64,000 bases of DNA from Candidatus Leptofilum gracile (GTDB taxonomy: Bacteria; Chloroflexota; Anaerolineae; Promineifilales; Promineifilaceae): the NCBI GenBank assembly GCA_016713825.1, contig JADJOJ010000012.1:248001-312000 (forward strand). Direction: 5' to 3'. A program made the position numbers and the translations under genes. Below are positions 7,011 to 16,698 of the stretch, one piece after another (position 1 is the stretch's first letter; every line of letters starts with the position of its first letter). The notes beneath the pieces were generated by a model, which saw only the letters and a list, made by a program, of their open reading frames with translations, made no database searches and was not told the origin of the DNA.

Positions 7011-9506
7011 TTAAGAAGGTGTTGCCTGTACGGCCGTTTCTTCCACATTCTTCAAAACAATGGCATCTTCTTCCACGTCGATGGTTACTACATCTCCATT
7101 GGTAAACCGTCCAGCCAATACAGCATCTGAAAGACGATCTTCAACCTCGGTTTGGATGAGGCGACGCAGGGGCCGTGCGCCAAATTCAGCATCGTAGCCG
7201 TGTTCACCCAGCCAATCTCTCGCCGTATCGCTGGCGGCAATAGAGAGTTCATGTTCAGTTAACCGATCGTTTACTTCGCCCAGAATAATGTCCACAATCT
7301 TACGGATATCTTCTTTGCTTAGTTGGCGGAAGACGACAATGCTGTCTACCCGGTTAATAAACTCAGGGCGGAACTTGCGCTTTAGCTCATCCATCAGCGT
7401 TTTGCGCATTTCTTTGTATTGTTCTTGTTCCAAAACGGCCCCATCACGCTGGAAGGCAAAGCCTAAATTCGGTCCGCGCCGGATGGTGTCGGCCCCAACG
7501 TTGGAGGTCATGATGATGATAGTATTACGGAAGTTGATCTTTTGGCCTTTGGCGTCGGACAAATGGCCTTCTTCCATAATTTGCAGCAAAATGTTGAAGG
7601 TTTCTGGGTGAGCCTTTTCGATTTCATCAAAGACGACGATGGAATACGGCCGTCTCCGCACAGCTTCTGTCAATTGCCCAGCATCTTCATAGCCAACATA
7701 GCCGGGCGGTGACCCGACCAGTCGAGCTACATTGTGCCGCTCCATGAACTCAGACATATCCAGCTGCACCAATGCATCTTCACTGCCAAACAAGAACTTA
7801 GCCAACGCTTTGGTAAGTTCAGTTTTGCCAACACCCGTTGGCCCTAAGAAAATGAAAGAGCCAATGGGGCGCTGTGGATCTTTTAACCCCGCCCGAGCCC
7901 GGCGTACCGCCTTAGCGATCGCTTCAATCGCTTCACCCTGGCCCACAATCTGCTTGCGCAAATCGGCTTCCATTTCTAGCAGTCGCGCTGATTCTTCTTG
8001 GGTGAACTGGTAGATGGGAATCCCCGTCCACATAGAGAGCACTTCAGCAATATCTTCAGCCGTCACGCTGACCGATTTTTCTCGTTCAGCACTGCCCGCA
8101 CGAAGCTGATCCAACTGCCGCTGAATCTCTTCCTCGCGCTCATTGAAATGCATCACATCTTCCTCACGGCCTTCATCTTCAGCAATGGCGCGTTCGGTGC
8201 GAATGTCACGCAGCGTGTCGTAGGCTTCGCGGATGTCGGCTGGTTGTGGCACACGGTACATGCGGACCCGTGAGGCGCTTTCATCGATCAAGTCGATCGC
8301 CTTGTCTGGTAAGAAGCGCTCCGTAACGTAGCGGGTAGAAAGATTCACAGCTGCTTCAATGGCTTCTTCTGTGATGAATAGGTTGTGGTGCTTCTCATAG
8401 GCACCTTTGATGCCATGCAAAATTTCGATACTTTCTTCCGGTGATGGTTCATCTACGTGAATCGGTTGGAAGCGGCGTTCCAAAGCGGCATCACTTTCAA
8501 TGTACTTGCGGTACTCTTCAAGCGTGGTTGCGCCGATGGTTTGCAGTTCGCCGCGGGCTAACGCCGGTTTTAAGATGTTAGCAGCATCAACGGAGCTACC
8601 TGCCGAACCGGCTCCAACCAGCATATGCACCTCGTCGATGAACAAGATAGCGTCACTGGATTTTAGCTCTTCAATAACGCGCTTAAGGCGCTCTTCAAAC
8701 TGGCCGCGATACATGGTGCCAGCTACCAAACTGCCCACATCTAGCTGCAAGACACGCTTGTTATGCAGGATATCTGGTACACGGCCGTCGATAATCCGTT
8801 GAGCCAGGCCTTCAATAATGGCGGTTTTACCAACGCCGGGTTCACCAATTAGTGCCGGGTTGTTTTTTGTGCGGCGGGCTAAAATTTGGATAACGCGCTC
8901 GATTTCAGTGCTGCGGCCAATGACGGGGTCGAGCTTATTTTCTTCAGCCATGGCGGTGAGGTCGGTAGCCAGTTGATCAACCATTGGCGTTTTGCTCTTT
9001 TCCTTTTTAGCCGAGCGACGAGGCGGGGTGCTGCTGCTTTCGCTAGTGGCAACAGGGCTTTCACGCAGCATTCGGCGGGTTTGTCGCCGAATTTGCTCGG
9101 CGCTAATGCCAAATTTGCGCAGCACATCAATGGCCAGGCCTTCATTTTGTCGGGCCAGGCCAAGCAAGAGATGCTCGGTGCTGATGTAATGCTGCCCCAT
9201 GCGGCGCGCTTCTTCAACAGCCAACTCAAGCACACGTTTGGTACTCGGGGAGAGTTCGATTTTTGTGAAAGGGGTTCTGGTTCCTGGGCCACCCGAAAGT
9301 CGTTCGACCATAGCCTGAACGCGCACAGCATCGAGGCCAAGTTCGCGCAATACACGTCCCGCAACACCGCCTTCTTCGCGGAGCAGGCCAATGAGGACAT
9401 GCTCGCTGCCGATATAGTTATGATTTAATCGTTCAGCTTCTTCTTGTGCTAAACTCAAAACGCGCCTGGCGCGTTGCGTAAAACGTTCCCAATTTTTAGA
9501 GTTCAC
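7011..9506 (-). CDS. clpC: ATP-dependent Clp protease ATPase subunit ClpC
   Basis: AAA+ unfoldase of 831 residues that feeds substrates to ClpP. Two Clp-N repeats occupy residues 1-150. The first AAA module has GEPGVGKT at 221-228, a short middle domain with a UVR-like stretch (EEEIQRQLDQL) lies near 455-470, and the second AAA module has GPTGVGKTEL. NLGFAF near 665 matches the LGF loop that docks on ClpP. Middle domain and length fit ClpC rather than ClpB or ClpA. The start is GTG, with GAGGTGAG upstream. It is followed by a convergent terminator. No clpP or mcsAB genes are nearby. Role: general and regulated proteolysis. Confidence 0.95.
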   Translation of the reverse strand: MNSKNWERFTQRARRVLSLAQEEAERLNHNYIGSEHVLIGLLREEGGVAGRVLRELGLDAVRVQAMVERLSGGPGTRTPFTKIELSPSTKRVLELAVEEARRMGQHYISTEHLLLGLARQNEGLAIDVLRKFGISAEQIRRQTRRMLRESPVATSESSSTPPRRSAKKEKSKTPMVDQLATDLTAMAEENKLDPVIGRSTEIERVIQILARRTKNNPALIGEPGVGKTAIIEGLAQRIIDGRVPDILHNKRVLQLDVGSLVAGTMYRGQFEERLKRVIEELKSSDAILFIDEVHMLVGAGSAGSSVDAANILKPALARGELQTIGATTLEEYRKYIESDAALERRFQPIHVDEPSPEESIEILHGIKGAYEKHHNLFITEEAIEAAVNLSTRYVTERFLPDKAIDLIDESASRVRMYRVPQPADIREAYDTLRDIRTERAIAEDEGREEDVMHFNEREEEIQRQLDQLRAGSAEREKSVSVTAEDIAEVLSMWTGIPIYQFTQEESARLLEMEADLRKQIVGQGEAIEAIAKAVRRARAGLKDPQRPIGSFIFLGPTGVGKTELTKALAKFLFGSEDALVQLDMSEFMERHNVARLVGSPPGYVGYEDAGQLTEAVRRRPYSIVVFDEIEKAHPETFNILLQIMEEGHLSDAKGQKINFRNTIIIMTSNVGADTIRRGPNLGFAFQRDGAVLEQEQYKEMRKTLMDELKRKFRPEFINRVDSIVVFRQLSKEDIRKIVDIILGEVNDRLTEHELSIAASDTARDWLGEHGYDAEFGARPLRRLIQTEVEDRLSDAVLAGRFTNGDVVTIDVEEDAIVLKNVEETAVQATPS

Positions 9507-9614
9507 CCGTGCTCACCTCGGTTCTTGCCATTCGCGATTGCAGATTGGGTGAACAACTTTCCATGGTTAGTGGTTACGGCCGTTTGAAAAATTGCGGCTC
9601 CCCGCCACTTCCGA

Positions 9615-10757
9615 CTAATCTTGGATAGTTGTTAATTTTTCCAGGTCTGCTTCAACGAATTTATCAGAAACAACTTGTTTAATACTTAAACCCAACTGCC
9701 GTTGGTCTTTGTCCACACGAATAATGCGGACGGTTACAGTTTGTGATGGTTGTACTACATCTCGGGGATGATTCACGTGATTCTCAGACAACTCTGAGAT
9801 ATGGATCAAACCTTCCAGGGCGTAGTCATCATCCAGGCGGGCAAATGCCCCATATTTTGTCAATTTGGTAATGGTTGCTTCAAGAAGCTGACCCACCTGA
9901 TAGTACTCATCAATGATTGTCCACGGATCTGGTTCCAACCGCTTGAGGCTGAGGGCTAATCGTTCACGTTCTTCATCAATATTGAGAACGTAGACCTCTA
10001 CTTCGTTGCCAACCTCTAAAATGTCCGCTGGTGCGTTAACTCGTTTCCAGCTAAGTTCAGAGAGGTGAACCAGGCCCTCAACACCGCCGACATCGATAAA
10101 GGCACCAAAATCTGCCAGGTTTATAACGCGTCCTTTTAGGACATGACCTTCTTCAAGATTGCTGAGAATTTCAGCACGTTTTGCCTGACGGGCTTCTTTC
10201 TCGGCTGCTCTTTCAGATAAGATTAAACGGCCTCGCTTACGATCCACCTCAATGACTTTGGTTTGAATAACATTGTTATTCTTCTGGCCTTCATGTTGAC
10301 CGCGACGGCGGCTAATTTGTGAGTTAGGGATAAAGCCGCGCAGCTGACCCAACTTGACCAAAAGCCCACCTTTGTTCTGGCCAATGACTTTGCTTTTGTA
10401 AACGTCTTGCGAAGCTAAAAGCTCTTCTGCTTTATTCCAGTCCAATTCTTCGGCCGCTTTGGCGAAAGAGACAACCACATTGCCGTATTGGTCTTCTGTA
10501 TTGACTACAAAAACAGCCACTTCATTACCAACGGCTAAAAGTTCGCGGGTGTCATCATCCATGTTCTGCAGCTCTGGACCTGAAATGACGCCTTCTGACT
10601 TGGCACCGATATCAATCAGGATTGCATTGTTACGGTGCTCAATAACCCAGCCTTGGCGTGTTTCACCAATTTTGGGTAAGTTTAATTCCTCGGCCAGGAG
10701 AAAATCCATTGGGTGGCTCTGTTCGCCCCCTCCTAAATTTGCTACATTGTTACTCAA
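9615..10757 (-). CDS. rpsA: S1-domain protein, ribosomal protein S1 homologue
   Basis: A 380-residue RNA-binding protein made of four S1 modules, at roughly 28-98, 112-182, 198-270 and 285-355. The second and third contain the conserved GFIP and GLVHLSELSW patches. It is shorter than the six-module S1 of Proteobacteria but fits the four-module forms of Gram-positive and Chloroflexota lineages, so it most likely helps mRNA bind the 30S subunit. The start is TTG, preceded by GTGAGGACGAAGAG. A clear promoter lies upstream. It is separated from clpC by about 100 bp that include one ACGGCCGT copy. Confidence 0.88.
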   Translation of the reverse strand: MSNNVANLGGGEQSHPMDFLLAEELNLPKIGETRQGWVIEHRNNAILIDIGAKSEGVISGPELQNMDDDTRELLAVGNEVAVFVVNTEDQYGNVVVSFAKAAEELDWNKAEELLASQDVYKSKVIGQNKGGLLVKLGQLRGFIPNSQISRRRGQHEGQKNNNVIQTKVIEVDRKRGRLILSERAAEKEARQAKRAEILSNLEEGHVLKGRVINLADFGAFIDVGGVEGLVHLSELSWKRVNAPADILEVGNEVEVYVLNIDEERERLALSLKRLEPDPWTIIDEYYQVGQLLEATITKLTKYGAFARLDDDYALEGLIHISELSENHVNHPRDVVQPSQTVTVRIIRVDKDQRQLGLSIKQVVSDKFVEADLEKLTTIQD

Positions 10758-10803
10758 AACTCTTCGTCCTCACTTTCAATTTACCACTTGGGCATTTTCA
10801 CTG

Positions 10804-10831
10804 ATTATACTGAGTTTAGGGTAGCTGGCAA
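10804..10831 (-). promoter_or_regulatory. Promoter of the S1-domain gene
   Basis: On the minus strand TTGCCA, a 16-nt spacer and TATAAT, leaving a leader of about 45 nt before the TTG start. The other side of this gap carries the divergent glycosyltransferase promoter. Confidence 0.65.
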
Positions 10832-10969
10832 TATAACGTTACTCCTGTTAATGATGTTCCTATGGTGTCGGGGGGAATTGTGGTTGGGTGGCACACGGCC
10901 GTTTTCCATCTATACCTCATCCGTTTAAAAAAGTATCCACCTGACAAGCTTTGCGTTATGATTGTACCG

Positions 10970-13921
10970 ATGAGACTGTTTGCTTGGCGGCAACGGCCGT
11001 TTTCTTCCTCACAGCCAATACTTTTTACCCTTTTGCTTTTTGTGGGGGCCTTGCTGTTTCGGCTGGTCGCTTTGGGTAATTATATTACGCCTGATGAACT
11101 AAATTGGGTTCATCGGTCTGTGATTTTTCATCAGGCATTTAGGCTGGGGGAGTGGGCCGCCACGCTGACGACCGGGCATCCGGGGGTGTTGACGACCTGG
11201 TTAGCGGCGCTTGGCGTTCAAGTTCAGCTTTGGTTACGGCCGTCTGACATCATAACGTACCAATGGATTACCCACCTCGCCTGGCTGGCCCCAGAAAATA
11301 CGGCCGCATTTCCCCAATTGGCTACCTTTTTAAGCGCTGGTCGCCTGGCTGTGGCCGTGGCCAACAGTCTGGGGCTGGTTGCTATCTTCTGGCTGGGGCG
11401 GAAATTAATTGGCGACTGGCCCGCAGCCGTGGCCACTGGCCTGCTGGCGCTAGACCCATTTGTGGCGGGCCTTTCTGGCTTGCTCCACCTAGATGGCCTG
11501 ATGACCACCTTCACCACCATTGCCCTGCTCGCTTTGGCTGTGGCCTTTACCCAGTTAGCCGGCATGAATCGCCAAGAAAATTCTTTTGAATCTGCAAAAT
11601 CTGCGGATTTATATTCAAATCTGCGTTCATCCGCGTTTGTTCGCGCCCCATTTTTACTTACGGCCGTTTCCGGAGCCGCCGCCGGGTGTGCCATGCTCAC
11701 CAAGTCGGTGGGGTTGGTGCTGCTGCCGTTTGTGGGGCTGGCTTTTGGCGTGGCGCTTTTATTTTGGCGCAGCCAGTGGCGGCCATTGGTGGCGTTGGGG
11801 CTGGTTTGGCTGGTTGCGATGGCGGCGGTTCAATTTGCCCTGCTGCCGGCGTTGTGGACCAATCCCGTTGGCAGTTACCAAACCATCATCGGCACCATTT
11901 TCCATGAGGCGGAGGAGGTGCTGCCGCCCATGTTTTTCCTGGGCAGCGTGCGCCAGGCCCCGGGGCTGCTGTTTTACCCGGTGGCGCTGCTGTTCCGGCT
12001 GAATCCGCTCATTTTGCTGGGTTTGCTGCTGGCGGGCTGGTTTGGCTGGCAAAATCGGGCTAGAAAATGGTGGCAACGGCCGTTTCCCCTCCTCACCATC
12101 ACCTGGCCCCTCTTTTTCATTCTGGTGCTTACCCTGGCGACCAGAAAGTATGATCGGTACCTGCTGCCTGCGCTGCCGCTGCTCTTTTTTTGGGGGGCGC
12201 TGGGCTGGAGCCAGCTGGTGCAAAAACGACCGTCTCTCACCCGGCCCGTCACGATTGGTGGGGCATTGCTGGCGCTGGTGTATGTGGGAACGGCCGTTCC
12301 ATACCTGCTCAACACCTACAATCCGTTGGTGGGCGGCACGTTTACGGCCCGCTACGTGATGCCGCTGGGTTGGGGCGAGGCCGTGAGCGCGGCGGCGCAG
12401 TGGTTGGCCGAACAACCCGGCGCGACCGAGAAAACGGCCGTTGCGGGCATTGGCCCCGCCTTTGCCCCATTTTTCCCTGGTAAAACCATTTTGCGCGACG
12501 GCGACAACTGGCGACAATCCGATTTTGTGGTGGAAACAGTTGGCGGCTATCAAGATTCTTTTTTCGGCGCGGCGCATTTGCGCCTTGATCAAACGCTGTT
12601 GCACGTGATTCGTTATGATGGTGCAGATCAGGCGTGGATTTTTGCCAACGACAATCCCGTCACGCCGGAAATTGCCTGGCAGCCGCAATCGAGCCAGTTT
12701 GGTGAACAGATTCGCTTGGTGGCGGCGGGTACGGCCGTTCACAATGATGCGCTCGACGTGTACGTGCAGTGGCAGCGGGTGCAGCCGGTAGACGGCCGTT
12801 TCAACGTCCAACTGCGCCTGCTGGATGAAAATGATCAGCTCTGGTCGCAGCTGGAAATGCCGCTGCTGAACGAAGTTTACTTTTACCCGCAAAATTGGCA
12901 GCCAGACGAGCAGCCCATTTGGCGCTATTCGCTCGATTTGCCACCCGGCCTGCCGCCTGCCACCTACCACGTTGAGCTTTCCCTGTTTGCAGATGAGAGT
13001 GGGGCGCTGCTGCCGGTGGTGGGGGCAGACGGCCGTTTCGCAGGCGTCGTGCAGTCCGTGGCGGAACTGGATTTGGCTCCGCCGTCGCTCTTCCAAACCG
13101 GGCCGCTGGCGCTGAGCGCGGCACCCAAACCGCTGTTGGCTGGCGCATTGTCTTTTTTGGGGCAAAACGAGTTGCCAGAGAGTGTCCTGACCGCCAGCCA
13201 TTTTTCCGTCGATCTGTTTTGGCAGGGGATGGCCGATTTGCCCGCCAGCTTGCAGCTGCAATTTTGGGCAGGCGAGACACCGCTGGGCAGGCTGCCGCTT
13301 AGCCGCTTCGACACCGGTTTGTGGCAAACGGAGCAGGTGATCCAGGAAAAGTACCGCGTGCCCGTTCCGGCGGAATTGGCGGCGGGATTGTATGAATTGC
13401 AGGTAGAAGTTTTGGGCGGAGACGGCCGTTCCCTCACCAGCCCCCTCGCCTTAGGCCCAATTGAGGTGGTTTCGCCAGATCGCCTGTTTCGCTTGCCAGA
13501 CGATGTGGGCCAACCCATTTGGCTGCGCTTTGGCGATTTGGTCAACTTGCGCGGGGCCGATTTGCAAACGCCAGCGGCAGCGCCGGGCGAACCTGTTCGG
13601 TTGACCCTTTTTTGGCAGGTAGCGCATCAGCCAGACGAAATTTTTTCCACCTTTGTCCATTTGGTAGGGCCAGATGGGCAAATTGTGGTGCAGGGTGACC
13701 AGTGGCCGGGCGGTTTGCCCAGCAACACTTGGGCCGCCGGGCAGGTGCTCATTGACCAGTACGCCATCCAACTGCCGCAGGATGCGCCGCTGGGCCGCTA
13801 CCAAATTGTGCTGGGACTGTACGCGCCGGGCAACGGGCTGCGCCTGCCCCTGACCGCTGAAGATGGCGCAGCGCTGGGCGACCAGTTTGTGCTGCCGCTG
13901 CCGCTGGAGGTGGCGCAATGA
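10970..13921 (+). CDS. ArnT/PMT-like membrane glycosyltransferase
   Basis: A large membrane protein of about 983 residues from the chosen start. The first half has about ten to twelve hydrophobic helices and an acidic motif in the first outer loop (YITPDELNW), as in GT39/GT83 lipid-linked sugar transferases. The second half is a long outer beta-rich region with two or three related modules containing W-Q-R-V-x-P-like sequences. It probably transfers a sugar from a polyprenyl carrier to an outer glycan or protein. I prefer the ATG at 10970 (MRLFAWRQRP) because a TATGAT box ends 7 nt before it; the same frame is open to 10862. It is the first of three coupled genes and overlaps the next by 4 bp. 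Acceptor unknown. Confidence 0.8.
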   Translation: MRLFAWRQRPFSSSQPILFTLLLFVGALLFRLVALGNYITPDELNWVHRSVIFHQAFRLGEWAATLTTGHPGVLTTWLAALGVQVQLWLRPSDIITYQWITHLAWLAPENTAAFPQLATFLSAGRLAVAVANSLGLVAIFWLGRKLIGDWPAAVATGLLALDPFVAGLSGLLHLDGLMTTFTTIALLALAVAFTQLAGMNRQENSFESAKSADLYSNLRSSAFVRAPFLLTAVSGAAAGCAMLTKSVGLVLLPFVGLAFGVALLFWRSQWRPLVALGLVWLVAMAAVQFALLPALWTNPVGSYQTIIGTIFHEAEEVLPPMFFLGSVRQAPGLLFYPVALLFRLNPLILLGLLLAGWFGWQNRARKWWQRPFPLLTITWPLFFILVLTLATRKYDRYLLPALPLLFFWGALGWSQLVQKRPSLTRPVTIGGALLALVYVGTAVPYLLNTYNPLVGGTFTARYVMPLGWGEAVSAAAQWLAEQPGATEKTAVAGIGPAFAPFFPGKTILRDGDNWRQSDFVVETVGGYQDSFFGAAHLRLDQTLLHVIRYDGADQAWIFANDNPVTPEIAWQPQSSQFGEQIRLVAAGTAVHNDALDVYVQWQRVQPVDGRFNVQLRLLDENDQLWSQLEMPLLNEVYFYPQNWQPDEQPIWRYSLDLPPGLPPATYHVELSLFADESGALLPVVGADGRFAGVVQSVAELDLAPPSLFQTGPLALSAAPKPLLAGALSFLGQNELPESVLTASHFSVDLFWQGMADLPASLQLQFWAGETPLGRLPLSRFDTGLWQTEQVIQEKYRVPVPAELAAGLYELQVEVLGGDGRSLTSPLALGPIEVVSPDRLFRLPDDVGQPIWLRFGDLVNLRGADLQTPAAAPGEPVRLTLFWQVAHQPDEIFSTFVHLVGPDGQIVVQGDQWPGGLPSNTWAAGQVLIDQYAIQLPQDAPLGRYQIVLGLYAPGNGLRLPLTAEDGAALGDQFVLPLPLEVAQ

Positions 13922-16698
13922 GCCTGGTTGAGCAGCCGGGGGGCACGGTAAGGACACCGGCCACAGCCACTATTTTTAGCCGACGGCGCTGGCTGATTTT
14001 GCTGCTGCTGATTTTGCTGCCCGCCTTCTGGCTGCGCCTTTTTTTGCTGGATGGCCAAAGCTTGTGGTGGGATGAGGGCATCAGTTTGCATCTGGCCACC
14101 GCCAGTTTCGCCGAGATTGTGGCCAATCGGGCGGCCAACATTCACCCGCCGCTCTACTTTTTTCTGCTCAAAATTTGGGCGGCGCTGACGGGCACAACGC
14201 CGTTTGCGGCGCGTTATTTTTCGGTGCTGGCCAGCTTTTTGCAGGTGGCGCTGGTGTATGCGCTGCTGCGGGAGTGGTTTGGGCGGCAAACGGCCGTAAT
14301 TGGCCTGGGGTTAACGGCCGTATACGCCCTCTCGGTGGTGTATGCTCAGGAGGTGCGCGTTTACGCTTTTTTGCCGCTGACCTACCTGCTGGTGTTGCTG
14401 CTGGCCCAGCGCGTGGCGTTGGCCCAACCGTCACGAGGTACCTGGCTGGCGTTGGGCCTGGCCGAATGGGCGGCGCTGCATCTGCATTACAATTCGCTCT
14501 TTTTATTGCTGGTAGTAAATGGCTGGCTGCTGGTTAACTTTTGGCGGCAATCCCAGTTTTGGCCCTGGTTCAAGGTGCAGGTGGCGGTGGGGTTGGCCAG
14601 CCTGCCGTGGGCCGTTGGCGTGCTGCTCAACTGGCCGGCTGTGCAGGCCGAGGCCCAGCTGACGGGTTTTGTGACGCAGCCGCCTGCGTGGTCGTTTGTG
14701 CTGCCGCAGGTGTGGGGCTTTCAGCTCACCGGGCTGGTGAACGTGTTTGGCGATGCGCGGGTGCAGCTGGCAGCTATTGGGCTGATGGTGCTGCTGCCGC
14801 TGCTGTGGCTGTGGACCAGTTTACAGCGGCCCGGCGGCTGGGGGCTGCGGCTGCTGGCGGTTTGGCTGTTGCCGCTGTTTTTGGGGCTGCTGCTCTGGTT
14901 TGGCCGCTCATTTTCCCATCCCCGCTACATCGGCATGTTTGCTTATGGGCTCATTTTGCTGCTGGCCTATTTGCTGACACCACGCCTGGGCGGGCGCACG
15001 CTGACGGTATTTTGGGCGAATGGGCTGCGGGTGGGAACGGCCGTACTCTTCATCGCGCTTAGCGGGTGGGGGTTGCAGCATTATTTCTTCGATCCCGCCT
15101 TTGCCAAAGACGATTTGCGTACCGTGGCGGCCGCTGTGGAAGAGATGGCCGAACCTGATGATTTGATTTTGCTGCCATACGCGGGCTATGCGTTCCAATT
15201 TGAACAGAAGGGCGACACGCCGGTGGTGGTGCCCGCCCAAGCGCGGCCAGATGCGCTGTGGCCCGGCCTGGCTGAATGGTCGGCCCAATCGCGCCGCCTG
15301 TTTCGTGTGTTAGACGAGGCGGATATTACCAGTTCGGCGGGGCTGCTGCCTTTTGCATTGGAATCGGGCGGTTGGTTGGAGCAGCGGCTGGCGTTTGATG
15401 GCCTCCAGGTGGCGGTTTACCAGCTGGAGGCGGCCATCGGCCCGCCCGATTTTGCACCGTTGGCGGCGCAATTTGGCCCGTTGCAGTTGACGGGGGTGTG
15501 GTTGGAGCAGGGGGCGGCGGCGGATACGGCCGTTACCCTGGCCCTGTCCTGGCAAAGAATGGAGACGCAGGCCCCGCTTTTTAACGTGGCGCTGCGGCTC
15601 ACCGACAGCGATGGCCTTCCCCTGGCGCAGTGGAATGAACCGTTGGTCGATGCGCTCAACCGGCCAACGCTGGCGTGGCCGGTTGGTGAGCCGGTGATCA
15701 CCTACCATCGCCTGCCGGTTGCGCCGGGCACACCGCCGCTTACGTTTACCGTAGACCTGTCGCTTTACACGGAAACGGAAGCGGGCATTTTGCCCGTTGA
15801 GCGCGTGGATCAGGCGGGGCAGCAGGTGGTTTTGGGCCAGGTCAGCCTGTCGCCGCCGGTTGGCGTGGGCAATCCCTACGAATTGGCCGATGCACTGCCC
15901 CCGTCGCCCACGCCAACTATTTTTGGCGATGGCCTGACTTTGCTGGCCAGCGGCGTGGACAGGCAAGAGATTGCGCCGGGGCAGTCGCTGCTGGTGGTGC
16001 TGAAGTGGCGCTCTGAGCAGGGCGACCTGCCCGCCATCGAACCGCGCGTGGCGCTGGTGCAGGGGGATGACGTGTTGGTCGAATTGGTCGCTGCGCCTGC
16101 GCTGGGGCGGTACCCGACCCAGTTGTGGCGGGCGGGCGAGGTGGTGGTGGAGCATCGGTTTTTGGCCATCCCGGCGGAGGCGGCAGGTTTGGCGCAGCTG
16201 GTGGTGGCTGTTGGGGAGGAGGCAACGGCCGTTACCAACATCACCATCACCGCCACAGCGCGGCAGTTTACCCAACCGCCTGTTGATGTGGCTGTTGAAC
16301 AAAGCTTGGGAGATTCGGCCGTTTTGGTGGGGTACAGCTTGCCGCAAACCGAATTTTCTGGCGATGCGGCGCTATCGGTAAGCCTGGTGTGGCGGGCCGC
16401 TGATCTGCCGTTTAGCAGCAATTACGCCGTTTTTGTGCATTTGGTGGATGAGGCGGGGAACTTAATCGGCCAGCATGATGGCTTGCCCGTGAACGGCAGC
16501 CGCCCGACAACCGGCTGGCTGCCCGGTGAATATCTGGTTGATGTGCATGAGGTGCGGCTGCGCGATCCGTCGTTTGCCGGGCGTGCCAATCTGGTTGTGG
16601 GCCTGTATGATCCGGTAAATGGGACGCGGCTGTTGGCCGAAAACGGCCGTGACGCCATCCCCTTGTCAACAGAGATTATGATTTTATTGAATGAGTAA
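13918..16698 (+). CDS. RgtA/PMT-like membrane glycosyltransferase
   Basis: A 926-residue membrane protein related to PF13231-type transferases. After the first helix comes SLWWDEGISLHLA with the catalytic-type Asp/Glu pair, followed by IHPPLYFFLL, both typical of the family. About eleven helices fill residues 25-370. The C-terminal half is an outer beta-rich tail with repeated modules similar to those of the preceding protein. The ATG overlaps the upstream stop as ATGA, so the two are translationally coupled. It likely acts on the same glycan as its neighbours. The fine substrate cannot be read from sequence. Confidence 0.82.
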   Translation: MSLVEQPGGTVRTPATATIFSRRRWLILLLLILLPAFWLRLFLLDGQSLWWDEGISLHLATASFAEIVANRAANIHPPLYFFLLKIWAALTGTTPFAARYFSVLASFLQVALVYALLREWFGRQTAVIGLGLTAVYALSVVYAQEVRVYAFLPLTYLLVLLLAQRVALAQPSRGTWLALGLAEWAALHLHYNSLFLLLVVNGWLLVNFWRQSQFWPWFKVQVAVGLASLPWAVGVLLNWPAVQAEAQLTGFVTQPPAWSFVLPQVWGFQLTGLVNVFGDARVQLAAIGLMVLLPLLWLWTSLQRPGGWGLRLLAVWLLPLFLGLLLWFGRSFSHPRYIGMFAYGLILLLAYLLTPRLGGRTLTVFWANGLRVGTAVLFIALSGWGLQHYFFDPAFAKDDLRTVAAAVEEMAEPDDLILLPYAGYAFQFEQKGDTPVVVPAQARPDALWPGLAEWSAQSRRLFRVLDEADITSSAGLLPFALESGGWLEQRLAFDGLQVAVYQLEAAIGPPDFAPLAAQFGPLQLTGVWLEQGAAADTAVTLALSWQRMETQAPLFNVALRLTDSDGLPLAQWNEPLVDALNRPTLAWPVGEPVITYHRLPVAPGTPPLTFTVDLSLYTETEAGILPVERVDQAGQQVVLGQVSLSPPVGVGNPYELADALPPSPTPTIFGDGLTLLASGVDRQEIAPGQSLLVVLKWRSEQGDLPAIEPRVALVQGDDVLVELVAAPALGRYPTQLWRAGEVVVEHRFLAIPAEAAGLAQLVVAVGEEATAVTNITITATARQFTQPPVDVAVEQSLGDSAVLVGYSLPQTEFSGDAALSVSLVWRAADLPFSSNYAVFVHLVDEAGNLIGQHDGLPVNGSRPTTGWLPGEYLVDVHEVRLRDPSFAGRANLVVGLYDPVNGTRLLAENGRDAIPLSTEIMILLNE

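Noticed and set aside
11759..13327. 522-codon minus-strand ORF
   Set aside because: Antisense to the first glycosyltransferase gene; Gln/Arg/His-rich low-complexity translation typical of the reverse of a GC-rich coding frame.
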